64,000 nucleotides of DNA from Lachnospiraceae bacterium (GCA_024684215.1 JAIKXH010000092.1:62001-126000), one strand, 5' to 3'; numbered from the stretch's first letter, positions 8,975 to 18,135 are shown. The notes: generated from the letters alone by a model not told the origin. Numbers and translations are program-made.

Positions 8975-9880
8975 ATGGCAGATCAGCTTTTTACAAACAC
9001 ACATATCATTTCATGGCTTCAGTATTTTTCCGAAAATACGGATTTGGATTTAGAGCACGTAAAGCTCCTTGATATTACTAAAAAGAACAAGAATATAATC
9101 CCTACCGTTGAAGCGCACAGATGTTGTCTTGTATTTACTGAGGCCGGACATAAAGATATTTTTTATCGCATGTATTCGGCAGGCCTTGGAGAGTGCACCG
9201 TTATTTACAACGAAGGAAGCGAGCCCAAGGGAGAGATTAAAAAGAGCAAGCTTTCAGAGATGATCGACCGTGGAATAAATGCTTCCGCGGGAATGCTTAT
9301 ATTAAATCCCAACGCCAGAAGTACTTATAAATTCGGTATGGATAACTCTGTATTTACCCCCGGCTCGGTAAAATATGTGGGTTCTGAAATCAGAGCTATC
9401 ATACTCTCCAAAATGCAGATAGAAGAGGGGAAAAATATCTGTGTTATATCCGGTGAGTCTATTGTTGTAGAAGCAGGTATACTTAACGGCGACGGAACCA
9501 TTATTGCCGTGGAGTATAATTCAAACGACCGCCTTGCTTTGGAGGACAATGTTGACAGATTCGGCCTCCATAACATAAAGATAGTGGACCATGTGGATGC
9601 TGAAAACTTTAAGGACCTGCCGGTGCCTGACGTTACCATGCTTGTAGCCAGTGCCAGCATGGAACAGGAAATGAAATACATGCTCTCAGTAAACCCTGAG
9701 ATGGAATTTGTAATTTATACACTTGATTTTGTAACGGCTGCATCCATGGGAGCGCTGTGCTCAAAGCTTGGAATGGCGGATCCTGAAATCATTCAGATTT
9801 CCGTATCGAAGCTTGGAAGAAAGAACAATTTCGAAAATCAGCCCGCACCTTGGATCATTACATGCCGCGGCGGAAAGTAA
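8975..9880 (+). CDS. Degenerate CobL/CbiT-like (precorrin methylase-like) protein of unknown function
   Basis: SVFTPGSVKYVGSEIRAIILSKMQIEEGKNICVISGES..EAGILNGDGTIIAVEYNSNDRLALEDNVDRFGLHNIKIV resembles CbiT, with an eroded SAM motif I. Confidence 0.6.
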   Translation: MADQLFTNTHIISWLQYFSENTDLDLEHVKLLDITKKNKNIIPTVEAHRCCLVFTEAGHKDIFYRMYSAGLGECTVIYNEGSEPKGEIKKSKLSEMIDRGINASAGMLILNPNARSTYKFGMDNSVFTPGSVKYVGSEIRAIILSKMQIEEGKNICVISGESIVVEAGILNGDGTIIAVEYNSNDRLALEDNVDRFGLHNIKIVDHVDAENFKDLPVPDVTMLVASASMEQEMKYMLSVNPEMEFVIYTLDFVTAASMGALCSKLGMADPEIIQISVSKLGRKNNFENQPAPWIITCRGGK

Positions 9881-9884
9881 TTAT

Positions 9885-10646
9885 ATGTATCAGTTTTTTG
9901 TGGAGCCCTCACAGATAAATACAGAGCTTAAAAAGGTATTTATTACGGGACCGGATGTTAATCACATAAAAAATGTCCTGCGCATGAAGCCCGGCGAAGA
10001 ATTAAATGTTTCAAACGGAGCGGACGGAAAAGAGTACAGATGCGCCATCTTAGAGATGACTGAAGATATGGTGAACCTGGAACTTCGTTTTATTAGGGAT
10101 GACGGAAATGAGCTACCGGTAAATGTAACATTATATCAGGGACTGCCCAAAGCCGATAAGATGGAACTTATAATACAGAAGTGCGTTGAGCTCGGTGTAA
10201 ACAGAATCGTCCCCGTGTCCATGAAAAGATGCGTTGTAAAACTTGATGAAAAAAAGAGCGCCTCAAAGATATCAAGGTGGCAGGCCATAGCAGAGTCTGC
10301 CGCAAAGCAAAGTAAAAGAGGGATCATCCCCGAGATAGCGCCGGTCAAATCGTTTGCTGATGCGATAAAAGAAGCAGCTGATTGTGACGTAAAGTTTTTG
10401 CCTTATGAAATGGCGGACAGTGATGCCATGGATAAAACAAGATTGGCATTAGGGGGAATAAAGCAGGGCCAAAGCATATCCGTTTTCATCGGACCGGAAG
10501 GCGGTTTTGATGAGGATGAGATTGAAAAAGCCCGGGCAGCAGGGATGGAGATCATTACGCTTGGAAAAAGGATACTCCGTACCGAGACTGCAGGAATGAC
10601 AGTGATGAGCTGGATAATGCTCTATACGGATGGTAAGGAACAATAA
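9885..10646 (+). CDS. rsmE: 16S rRNA (uracil1498-N3)-methyltransferase
   Basis: MYQFFVEP start (ATG 9885, in frame with the longer ORF); FIGPEGGFDEDEIE, LGKRILRTETA motifs. Confidence 0.92.
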   Translation: MYQFFVEPSQINTELKKVFITGPDVNHIKNVLRMKPGEELNVSNGADGKEYRCAILEMTEDMVNLELRFIRDDGNELPVNVTLYQGLPKADKMELIIQKCVELGVNRIVPVSMKRCVVKLDEKKSASKISRWQAIAESAAKQSKRGIIPEIAPVKSFADAIKEAADCDVKFLPYEMADSDAMDKTRLALGGIKQGQSISVFIGPEGGFDEDEIEKARAAGMEIITLGKRILRTETAGMTVMSWIMLYTDGKEQ

Positions 10647-10647
10647 A

Positions 10648-11817
10648 ATGGAAATATATCTTGATAATTCTGCGACCACAAGGGTATTGCCCGAGGTCGC
10701 AGTCCTTATGAATAAGGTTATGTGCGAGGATTACGGAAATCCTTCCAGTATGCATCATAAGGGAGTTGAAGCAGAGAATTATATAAAGCAGGCAAAGGAT
10801 ATTTTTGCTAAGATTTTAAAATGCGACAGTAAAAATATATTTTTTACATCCGGGGGAACTGAATCAGACAATCTGGCTATAATAGGCGGAGCAAAAGCAA
10901 TGGCCAGACGCGGAAAGCATATCATTACAACAAAGATAGAGCATCCTGCAGTGCAAAATACCATGAAGTATTTGGAAAATGAAGGATTTGAGGTAACATA
11001 CCTTTCGGTCAATAAGCTTGGATGCGCAGAGCCTGAGGATCTGAAAAGCGCGCTCAGGGATGATACTGTATTGGTATCGGTAATGCATACCAACAATGAG
11101 ATCGGCAGTTTGCAGCCTATTGAAGAAATCGGAAAGATAATAAAGGAAAGAAATCCGGAAATACTTTTTCATGTCGATGCGGTGCAGGGATTCGGAAAAG
11201 CGCGAATCTACCCTAAAAAAACCGGAATAGACCTTTTGAGCGTCAGCAGTCATAAAATTCACGGACCCAAGGGTATGGGAATGCTTTATGTAGGCGACGG
11301 AGTACGCCTGAAGCCAATTACGTTCGGCGGCGGACAGCAGGGCGGCCTTCGAAACGGTACGGAAAATGTGCCCGGTATAGCAGGCATGGCATGTGCCGCA
11401 AAGATTCTGTATGAAAATTTTGACGAAAGTTATGAAAGGCTTTTTACTCTTAAGGAAAAGCTTATAAAGGGTGCATTAAAGCTGGGAGATGTTAGTGTAA
11501 ACGGCGTGTCTGATGACCTTTCGGATATCAGAAAGACGGCTCCTCATATAGTTAGCTTATCGTTTTCGGGCACCAGAGCAGAAGTACTTTTGCACGCGCT
11601 GGAAGACAAAAATATCTATGTTTCAGCCGGAAGTGCATGCAGTACGCATAAACCGGAACCCTCTGCGACACTTAAAGCAATCGGACTTGATAAGGACCTT
11701 TTGGATTGCACTCTCAGATTCTCCATGTCTGATTTTACAACCGAAGAAGAGGTGGACGAAACGTTAAACGCGCTTGAGACTATACTTCCCTTACTCAGAA
11801 GATTTGTAAGAAAGTAG
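10648..11817 (+). CDS. iscS: Cysteine desulfurase (NifS/IscS family)
   Basis: YLDNSATTRVLPEV, SSHKIHGPKGMGMLYV PLP-Lys motif, SAGSACST. Confidence 0.93.
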   Translation: MEIYLDNSATTRVLPEVAVLMNKVMCEDYGNPSSMHHKGVEAENYIKQAKDIFAKILKCDSKNIFFTSGGTESDNLAIIGGAKAMARRGKHIITTKIEHPAVQNTMKYLENEGFEVTYLSVNKLGCAEPEDLKSALRDDTVLVSVMHTNNEIGSLQPIEEIGKIIKERNPEILFHVDAVQGFGKARIYPKKTGIDLLSVSSHKIHGPKGMGMLYVGDGVRLKPITFGGGQQGGLRNGTENVPGIAGMACAAKILYENFDESYERLFTLKEKLIKGALKLGDVSVNGVSDDLSDIRKTAPHIVSLSFSGTRAEVLLHALEDKNIYVSAGSACSTHKPEPSATLKAIGLDKDLLDCTLRFSMSDFTTEEEVDETLNALETILPLLRRFVRK

Positions 11818-11880
11818 CACTGAAACTGTTTATAGGAAAATAGCACTGAAACTGTTTGTAAGAAAATGGCGCCAAAATAT
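11803..11880 (+). repeat. 26-bp tandem repeat x3 spanning iscS stop codon
   Basis: tttgtaagaaagtagcactgaaactg / tttataggaaaatagcactgaaactg / tttgtaagaaaatggcgccaaaatat. Confidence 0.9.
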
Positions 11881-11931
11881 AATAATGTTGCAAGTATGAG
11901 TCGGAAAAACTCTAAAATATACTAATAGAAT

Positions 11932-13290
11932 GTGAGTAATACAGTGAAAAAAGAATTGTTCAGTGATTTTTTAATCAAATATGCGGAGATCGGAATTAAG
12001 GGCAGAAACAGATATATGTTTGAGGATGCTCTTGTGGCAAGGATAAAGTCCTCTCTTGAGAATATTGACGGAAGCTTTAGGGTATACAAAACCCCGGGAA
12101 GAATATTCGTATCCGCAGAGTCGGAATTTGACTTTGACGAAGTGGTGGATGCTTTGTCACATGTTTTCGGAATTGTGGGAATCTGTCCCGTTGTAAGACT
12201 TGAAAAGGATACTCCGGAAAGTCTTTATGAAAGCGTAGTCTCATACATGAAAGAAATGTATGGTGATGAGCTTTGCGCAAAAGGAGCAACAGGTGAGAGC
12301 TGCGTGAAAATATTAAAAGAAAGAGGCTTGAATGCCGAAAGCCCCAAAGATGCACTCTCTAATGACAATTTCGGAAAGGTAAAGTGGCAGGAGGCACTCC
12401 CTTCTATAAACAGAGGCAAAGACGATACCATATCCTTTAAGATTTTTGCCAGACGCGAAAGCAGGAACTTCCCATTAGATTCAATGGAACTGAATGTTGA
12501 AGTCGGAGAAGCAGTGCTCAATGCGTTCCCCGGATTGAAAGTTGACGTTCACCATCCGGAGATGATTGTGTATGTTGAGATAAGAGATAAGATATATCTT
12601 TATTCAGAGATTTTGCCCGGCCCGGGAGGCATGCCTGTTGGAACAGGCGGGCATGCTATGCTGCTTTTATCCGGCGGTATAGATTCGCCCGTAGCGGGAT
12701 ATATGATGGCAAAAAGAGGAGTGACCATCGATGCGGTATATTTCCATGCACCGCCGTACACTTCCGAGCGCGCGCTTCAAAAGGTTGTTGACCTTGCGAA
12801 AATCATTTCAAAATATACCGGTCCCATCAATATGCATGTTATCAACTTCACCGATATACAGCTTGCTATTTATGAAAAGTGTCCTCATGACGAGCTCACC
12901 ATAATAATGCGCAGATACATGATGAGAATTGCAGAGCATCTCGCTGAAAAATCAGGAGCTCTTGCACTTGTTACCGGAGAGAGCGTCGGACAGGTTGCAA
13001 GCCAGACCTTGGCTTCGCTTGTCTGCACCAATGAAGTATGTTCATTGCCTGTATTAAGACCTCTTATATGCTTTGATAAACAGGATATAGTTGAGATATC
13101 TGAAAAGATCGGAACTTATGAAACATCAATTCTTCCGTTCGAGGATTGTTGCACAATATTTGTGGCAAAGCATCCTGTCACCAAGCCGTTAAGAAGTGTT
13201 ATAGAAAAACATGAACACAATCTCGATGAAGTGATAGATGACTTGCTTGAAAAAGCATACGAAACGGACAGAGTGATAGAGATAAGATAA
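11932..13290 (+). CDS. thiI: tRNA 4-thiouridine synthetase ThiI (GTG start), no C-terminal rhodanese
   Basis: THUMP domain, LLLSGGIDSPVAGYMMAKRG PP-loop; follows iscS. Confidence 0.93.
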   Translation: MSNTVKKELFSDFLIKYAEIGIKGRNRYMFEDALVARIKSSLENIDGSFRVYKTPGRIFVSAESEFDFDEVVDALSHVFGIVGICPVVRLEKDTPESLYESVVSYMKEMYGDELCAKGATGESCVKILKERGLNAESPKDALSNDNFGKVKWQEALPSINRGKDDTISFKIFARRESRNFPLDSMELNVEVGEAVLNAFPGLKVDVHHPEMIVYVEIRDKIYLYSEILPGPGGMPVGTGGHAMLLLSGGIDSPVAGYMMAKRGVTIDAVYFHAPPYTSERALQKVVDLAKIISKYTGPINMHVINFTDIQLAIYEKCPHDELTIIMRRYMMRIAEHLAEKSGALALVTGESVGQVASQTLASLVCTNEVCSLPVLRPLICFDKQDIVEISEKIGTYETSILPFEDCCTIFVAKHPVTKPLRSVIEKHEHNLDEVIDDLLEKAYETDRVIEIR

Positions 13291-13349
13291 AGACTTTTAA
13301 ATTTTTGCATTAGCAAATTATAACTATTAAAAGACAAGTTTAAAGAGAC

Positions 13350-13379
13350 AAAAAAAGAGCATCTCCCCGGAGATGCTCT
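13350..13379 (-). terminator. Intrinsic terminator of the minus-strand HPr-like gene
   Basis: agagcatctcc-cc-ggagatgctct; the A-run on + gives a U tract on the - transcript. Confidence 0.8.
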
Positions 13380-13409
13380 GAATAATCTTTAGAAGATGAA
13401 GTAAAAGGC

Positions 13410-13640
13410 TTATGCCTCATACTTCTTGAGAACTGCCATAACTTCGTCGGCACCGTCCTCAGTGTGGATGTTAAGGTCGATAGGCTTTGAAAGATCAAGT
13501 GAAAAGATACCCATGATTGACTTTGCGTCGATTACGTATCTTCCGGATACAAGATCGAAATCATAATCAAACTTGGTGATGTCATTTACAAAGCTCTTAA
13601 CCTTGTCAATTGAATTGAGTGAAATTTTAATAGTCTTCAT
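13410..13640 (-). CDS. HPr-like protein lacking the phosphoacceptor His
   Basis: MKTIKISLNSIDKVKSFVNDITKFDYDFDLVSGRYVIDAKSIMGIFSLDL; HPr Ser46 motif KSIMG kept, GLHARPA absent. Start at 13640 after GGAGGT RBS; the ORF-track start lies in the RBS. Confidence 0.8.
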   Translation of the reverse strand: MKTIKISLNSIDKVKSFVNDITKFDYDFDLVSGRYVIDAKSIMGIFSLDLSKPIDLNIHTEDGADEVMAVLKKYEA

Positions 13641-13757
13641 AACTATTTCTACCTCCATTAAAACCTTTTTCTTGCTACGAGTTCATCTTAAGTTAGAAAC
13701 CGTTTTATGTCAAGAAAAAAAGATACAGAAAAAGGGACAAAGTTTTTGGGAAAAACA

Positions 13758-15245
13758 ATGAAAAAAGTTGCATTTCACAATCTGGGTTGCAAAGTAAATT
13801 CATATGAAATGGAAGTAATGCGGCAGATTGTACAAAATAACGGCTATGAAATTGTGCAATTTACACAAAAAGCCGACGTATATATTGTTAATACATGCAC
13901 TGTAACAAATATTGCGGACAGAAAAAGCAGGCAAATGTTACACAGAGCAAAGCAGCTAAACCCGGTAGCGGTGGTTGTAGCCGTTGGATGCTATGCGCAG
14001 ACCGGAGCTGATATGCTTAAGGATGACGATGCTGTTGATATAATTGTCGGAAATAACCACAAAACAGAGATTGCCGATATTTTAGACAAATATTTTAAAG
14101 ACCATCCGGAAATAAAAGATATAGACAATGGTGATTTTAGTATATTGAACGAAGATAAGATGTGTGTCATGTCGGACCTTACCGGACCCTCTGACTATGA
14201 AAACGCAATAATAACCGAAGGTGAGAGCAGGACCAGAGCCGATGTAAAAATTCAGGACGGATGTAACCAGTTTTGCAGCTATTGTGCAATACCGCTTGCC
14301 AGAGGCAGAGTCAGAAGCCGCAGACCCGAGGACGTAATAGAGGAAATAAAAACTCTTGCACTAAACGGCCATAAGGAAATCGTGCTTACAGGTATTCATA
14401 TATGCTCCTACGGCATAGATTTTGATGACGAAGCATGGAAAAAAGGCGAGGTTAAGCCCTCAACGCATGAGATTTTTGACAGAGATGGCGACGATGATTC
14501 CTCCAACAAAATGATGAAGGATTATCGAGGAAAGACCAAGCTTTTTGAACTTGTAGAGATGATAGACAGTAGGATTCCGAAAGATATGATAACAAGGATC
14601 AGACTGGGATCGTTAGAACCAAGGGTTATCACTCCCGAAAATGTAGCGATACTTGTTAAGACGGAAAGAGTATGTCCACACTTTCATTTATCTCTTCAGA
14701 GCGGATGCGATGAGACTTTAAAAAGGATGAACAGGCACTATACAACGTCGGAATTTAATGCGGGAGCCGAGCTTTTAAGAAACGAATACAAAAAAGCGGG
14801 AAAGAGCGTGGCTATCACAACGGATGTGATCGTGGGCTTTCCGGGAGAAACCGAAGAGGAGTTTGGAAAGACAAAAGAATTCCTTGAAGATATAAAGCTT
14901 TATGAGATGCACATTTTCAAATACTCAAGGCGAAAAGGCACTGTTGCGGATAGGCTTCCCGGGCAGATACCGGAACAGGTAAAAGGTGTAAGAAGTGACG
15001 CGCTGCTTGAGATGACTGAAAGGCATTCGTGGGAGTACAGAGAGCAGTATTTAGGTAAAAAGCAGAGTGTGCTTTTTGAGGAAAAGAAAGACGGATTTTG
15101 GTATGGGCACACGAATGATTATGTTAAAATAGGAGTAAGAGAGAACGAAGAAAATAAAAATGTTTTAAAAACCGGTGCCCTGATAGATGTCATTGTGCAA
15201 AAAAGAGGCGATAAGGACGAACTTATCGGAGAAATTTTCAAATAA
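13758..15245 (+). CDS. mtaB: tRNA t6A37 methylthiotransferase (MtaB family)
   Basis: NLGCKVNSYEME, DGCNQFCSYCAIPLARGRVRSR radical SAM cluster, TRAM-like C-terminus; ATG at 13758. Confidence 0.9.
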   Translation: MKKVAFHNLGCKVNSYEMEVMRQIVQNNGYEIVQFTQKADVYIVNTCTVTNIADRKSRQMLHRAKQLNPVAVVVAVGCYAQTGADMLKDDDAVDIIVGNNHKTEIADILDKYFKDHPEIKDIDNGDFSILNEDKMCVMSDLTGPSDYENAIITEGESRTRADVKIQDGCNQFCSYCAIPLARGRVRSRRPEDVIEEIKTLALNGHKEIVLTGIHICSYGIDFDDEAWKKGEVKPSTHEIFDRDGDDDSSNKMMKDYRGKTKLFELVEMIDSRIPKDMITRIRLGSLEPRVITPENVAILVKTERVCPHFHLSLQSGCDETLKRMNRHYTTSEFNAGAELLRNEYKKAGKSVAITTDVIVGFPGETEEEFGKTKEFLEDIKLYEMHIFKYSRRKGTVADRLPGQIPEQVKGVRSDALLEMTERHSWEYREQYLGKKQSVLFEEKKDGFWYGHTNDYVKIGVRENEENKNVLKTGALIDVIVQKRGDKDELIGEIFK

Positions 15246-15292
15246 ACCCGGAAAAAAACAATAAAAAGCACGGAAAAATCAATAAAAAATTG
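15239..15292 (+). repeat. ~21-bp degenerate tandem repeat x2.6 over mtaB 3' end
   Basis: caaataaacccggaaaaaaa / caataaaaagcacggaaaaat / caataaaaaattg. Confidence 0.65.
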
Positions 15293-15318
15293 CCTGTTTT
15301 TCGATTATATAGTACAAT
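15290..15318 (+). promoter_or_regulatory. Sigma-A-type promoter upstream of ireB-like gene
   Basis: TTGCCT-N17-TACAAT. Confidence 0.55.
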
Positions 15319-15380
15319 AAATTGAATAGGTATTTTTAAAATTACGCGTAATAGCGATTAAAATAGAAAGAGGTAACAAC

Positions 15381-15647
15381 ATGGCTGATTTGGGGAACAC
15401 ACAGTATTTTGAAGTTCAGACTGAGCCACCCACAGGGGTGAAGGAAGTACTGGCACTTGTTTATGAGGCGCTTCAGGAAAAGGGATATAATCCTGTCAAT
15501 CAGATTGTCGGATATATTATGAGCGGTGACCCGACATATGTTACAAGCTATAACAATGCCCGCAGCCTTATCATGAAGGTTGAGCGTGATGAGCTTGTTG
15601 AGGAGCTTCTTAACAGTTATATTTTAAATCGCGGTTGGGAGCAGTAA
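15381..15647 (+). CDS. ireB: IreB family (UPF0297) regulatory phosphoprotein
   Basis: [55 protein letters not shown]. Confidence 0.92.
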   Translation: MADLGNTQYFEVQTEPPTGVKEVLALVYEALQEKGYNPVNQIVGYIMSGDPTYVTSYNNARSLIMKVERDELVEELLNSYILNRGWEQ

Positions 15648-15650
15648 TTC

Positions 15651-16076
15651 ATGAGGATAATGGGGCTGGATTTTGGCTCAAAGACAGTTGGAGTTGCTAT
15701 CAGCGACCCTCTTCTTATCACGGCTCAGGCTCACGAGATAATAAGAAGAGAAAAGGAAAACAAGCTTAGAAAGACTCTTGCACGCATTGAGGAATTGTGC
15801 GTGGAGTTTGAGATATCAAAGATTGTCCTCGGAATGCCTCTTCATATGAACGGTGATGAGGGAGTGAGGGTACAACTGTCGAAAGAATTCGGCGAAAGCA
15901 TAGAACGCCGTACAGGGTTGCCTGTTGTAATGTACGACGAAAGGCTTACTACCGTTGAAGCCGATGAGATTATGAAAGAAGTGGGTATACGCAGGGAGAA
16001 CCGCAAGGAGTACGTGGATATGATTGCGGCTCAGATCATACTTCAGGATTATCTTGACAATACGGCAGAAAAATAA
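15651..16076 (+). CDS. ruvX: Holliday junction resolvase RuvX/YqgF
   Basis: MRIMGLDFGSKTVGVAISDPL, YDERLTTVEA. Confidence 0.93.
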   Translation: MRIMGLDFGSKTVGVAISDPLLITAQAHEIIRREKENKLRKTLARIEELCVEFEISKIVLGMPLHMNGDEGVRVQLSKEFGESIERRTGLPVVMYDERLTTVEADEIMKEVGIRRENRKEYVDMIAAQIILQDYLDNTAEK

Positions 16077-16111
16077 AACAATCCCGCAGATGGGAGAATT
16101 ATAGGTAAATT

Positions 16112-16402
16112 ATGAGTGAACACAAGCTGGAAAAAGTTATATTCAATCCCGACGGGGAAGATCCTGTGGAGTTTTTTGTTTTGGAACAGACCAGAATAGG
16201 TGGATTTAACTATATTCTTGTCACCGATTTCGAAGAGGGTGACGGAGAAGCACTTATTTTAAAGGATTTGTCCGAGGACGGCGACAAGGAGAGCAGATAT
16301 GTTATCGTGAGCGATGATGCAGAGCTTGATGCCGTTGCGTCGGTTTTTGAAGACATGCTTGAGGACGTGGATTTGATTTCGGATGAGGAGAGCGAAGTTT
16401 AA
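16112..16402 (+). CDS. DUF1292 domain protein (YrzB-like)
   Basis: Acidic small protein in the conserved ireB-ruvX-DUF1292 order. Confidence 0.8.
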   Translation: MSEHKLEKVIFNPDGEDPVEFFVLEQTRIGGFNYILVTDFEEGDGEALILKDLSEDGDKESRYVIVSDDAELDAVASVFEDMLEDVDLISDEESEV

Positions 16403-16431
16403 ATCTTTGTCCATACCGGCAAGGAGGAAAT

Positions 16432-18114
16432 TTGAGTAAAAAGAAAAATAAAGATAATACGAAACTGACAGGGCTCAAGATAATCCCTTTGGGAGGCCTT
16501 GAACAGATCGGAATGAACATTACTGCCTTCGAATATGAAGACAGTATTATTGTGGTGGATTGCGGATTGTCGTTCCCTGCTGACGATATGCTGGGAGTCG
16601 ATCTGGTTATCCCCGATGTTACATATTTAAAGGAAAACGCAAGTAAGGTAAAGGGATTTGTAATAACTCACGGTCACGAGGACCATATCGGAGCACTCCC
16701 CTATGTGCTTAAGGAGATCAACGCTCCCGTATATGCTACTCGCCTTACTATGGGCATCATTGAAAACAAACTTACAGAGCATGAACTTATGGACTGTACC
16801 CGCAGAAAGGTTGTTAAGTTCGGACAGTTCATCACTCTGGGTAAATTTAGGGTTGAGTTTATAAAGACCAATCACAGTATTGTGGATGCTGCGGCTCTTG
16901 CAATCTATTCTCCGGTGGGAATCATTGTTCATACCGGAGACTTTAAGGTGGACTATACACCTGTATACGGTGATGCCATAGATCTGCAAAGATTTGCCGA
17001 TCTCGGAAGGAAAGGTGTCTTGGCGATGATGTGCGACTCAACCAATGCTGAGAGACCCGGATACACGCCCTCCGAAAAAACACTCGGAAGGATGTTTGAC
17101 AACCTTTTTGAAGAGCATAAAAACACCAGAATTTTTGTCGCAACCTTTGCGTCAAATGTTGACAGAGTTCAGCAGATAATCAATTCCGCTCACAAATTCG
17201 GCAGAAAAGTAAGTGTCGAAGGAAGGAGCATGGTAAATATCATTGAAACCGCTCAAAAGCTCGAGTGCATCAGTATTCCAAATGACACTCTTGTAGATCT
17301 TGATATGATAAAGAACTACCCGCCCGAAAAGCAGGTGATAATCACCACCGGAAGTCAGGGTGAGAGCATGGCAGCTCTTTCGCGTATGGCCGGAGGTACA
17401 CATAGAAAAATCACCGTTGGTGCCGGAGATACCGTAATATTCTCATCACATCCTATCCCGGGAAATGAGAAATCCGTTACGAAGATCATTAATGAGCTTT
17501 TGGCAAAAGGCGTAGATGTTATATTCCAGGATGTGCATGTATCCGGACACGCTTGCCAGGAAGAGATAAAGCTTATATACACGCTTGTACAGCCCAAGTT
17601 TGCCATACCTGCGCATGGTGAATTTAAACACTTAAAGGCTCAGGCAAAAATTGCGGAAGAGCTTGGAATGGACAAGGACCATATCAAGATCCTTTCGTCC
17701 GGAGATGTGCTTGAATTCGGTGAGGATTTCGCAACCGTAACGGGGCGCGTACCGGTCGGAGATATACTGGTAGACGGACTCGGCGTAGGTGATGTCGGAA
17801 ACGTTGTATTGCGCGACAGACAGCATCTTGCGGAAGATGGAATTATGATCGTTGTCATGTGCCTTGATGAGATTTCCGGCGAGCTCGTGGCAGGACCTGA
17901 TATTGTTTCAAGAGGATTTGTATATATGAAAGAATCTGAGGACCTTATCGAGGAGGCGAGAGCTCTTGTACAGGAAACTGTCGAGGGATATATCAGGAGA
18001 CATGTGTCAGATTGGGGAAAGATTAAGTCGGGAACCAAGGATGTGCTCAGCGAGTTCGTCTGGAAAAAGACAAAGCGTCGTCCCATGATCCTTCCCGTGA
18101 TTCAAGAGGTATAG
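16432..18114 (+). CDS. rnj: Ribonuclease J (TTG start)
   Basis: PLGGLEQIGMN, THGHEDHIGALPY, DVHVSGHACQEEIK; RBS aaggagg before TTG. Confidence 0.93.
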   Translation: MSKKKNKDNTKLTGLKIIPLGGLEQIGMNITAFEYEDSIIVVDCGLSFPADDMLGVDLVIPDVTYLKENASKVKGFVITHGHEDHIGALPYVLKEINAPVYATRLTMGIIENKLTEHELMDCTRRKVVKFGQFITLGKFRVEFIKTNHSIVDAAALAIYSPVGIIVHTGDFKVDYTPVYGDAIDLQRFADLGRKGVLAMMCDSTNAERPGYTPSEKTLGRMFDNLFEEHKNTRIFVATFASNVDRVQQIINSAHKFGRKVSVEGRSMVNIIETAQKLECISIPNDTLVDLDMIKNYPPEKQVIITTGSQGESMAALSRMAGGTHRKITVGAGDTVIFSSHPIPGNEKSVTKIINELLAKGVDVIFQDVHVSGHACQEEIKLIYTLVQPKFAIPAHGEFKHLKAQAKIAEELGMDKDHIKILSSGDVLEFGEDFATVTGRVPVGDILVDGLGVGDVGNVVLRDRQHLAEDGIMIVVMCLDEISGELVAGPDIVSRGFVYMKESEDLIEEARALVQETVEGYIRRHVSDWGKIKSGTKDVLSEFVWKKTKRRPMILPVIQEV

Positions 18115-18135
18115 AGACTGCGGGGTGTCATTTAT

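Noticed and set aside
9768-9884. Long N-terminal extension of the rsmE ORF in the ORF track
   Set aside because: Overlaps the upstream CDS; canonical RsmE start MYQFFVEP lies at 9885.
13641-13658. Upstream ATG giving MEVEIV extension for the HPr-like protein
   Set aside because: That ATG overlaps the GGAGGT ribosome-binding site of the ATG at 13640.
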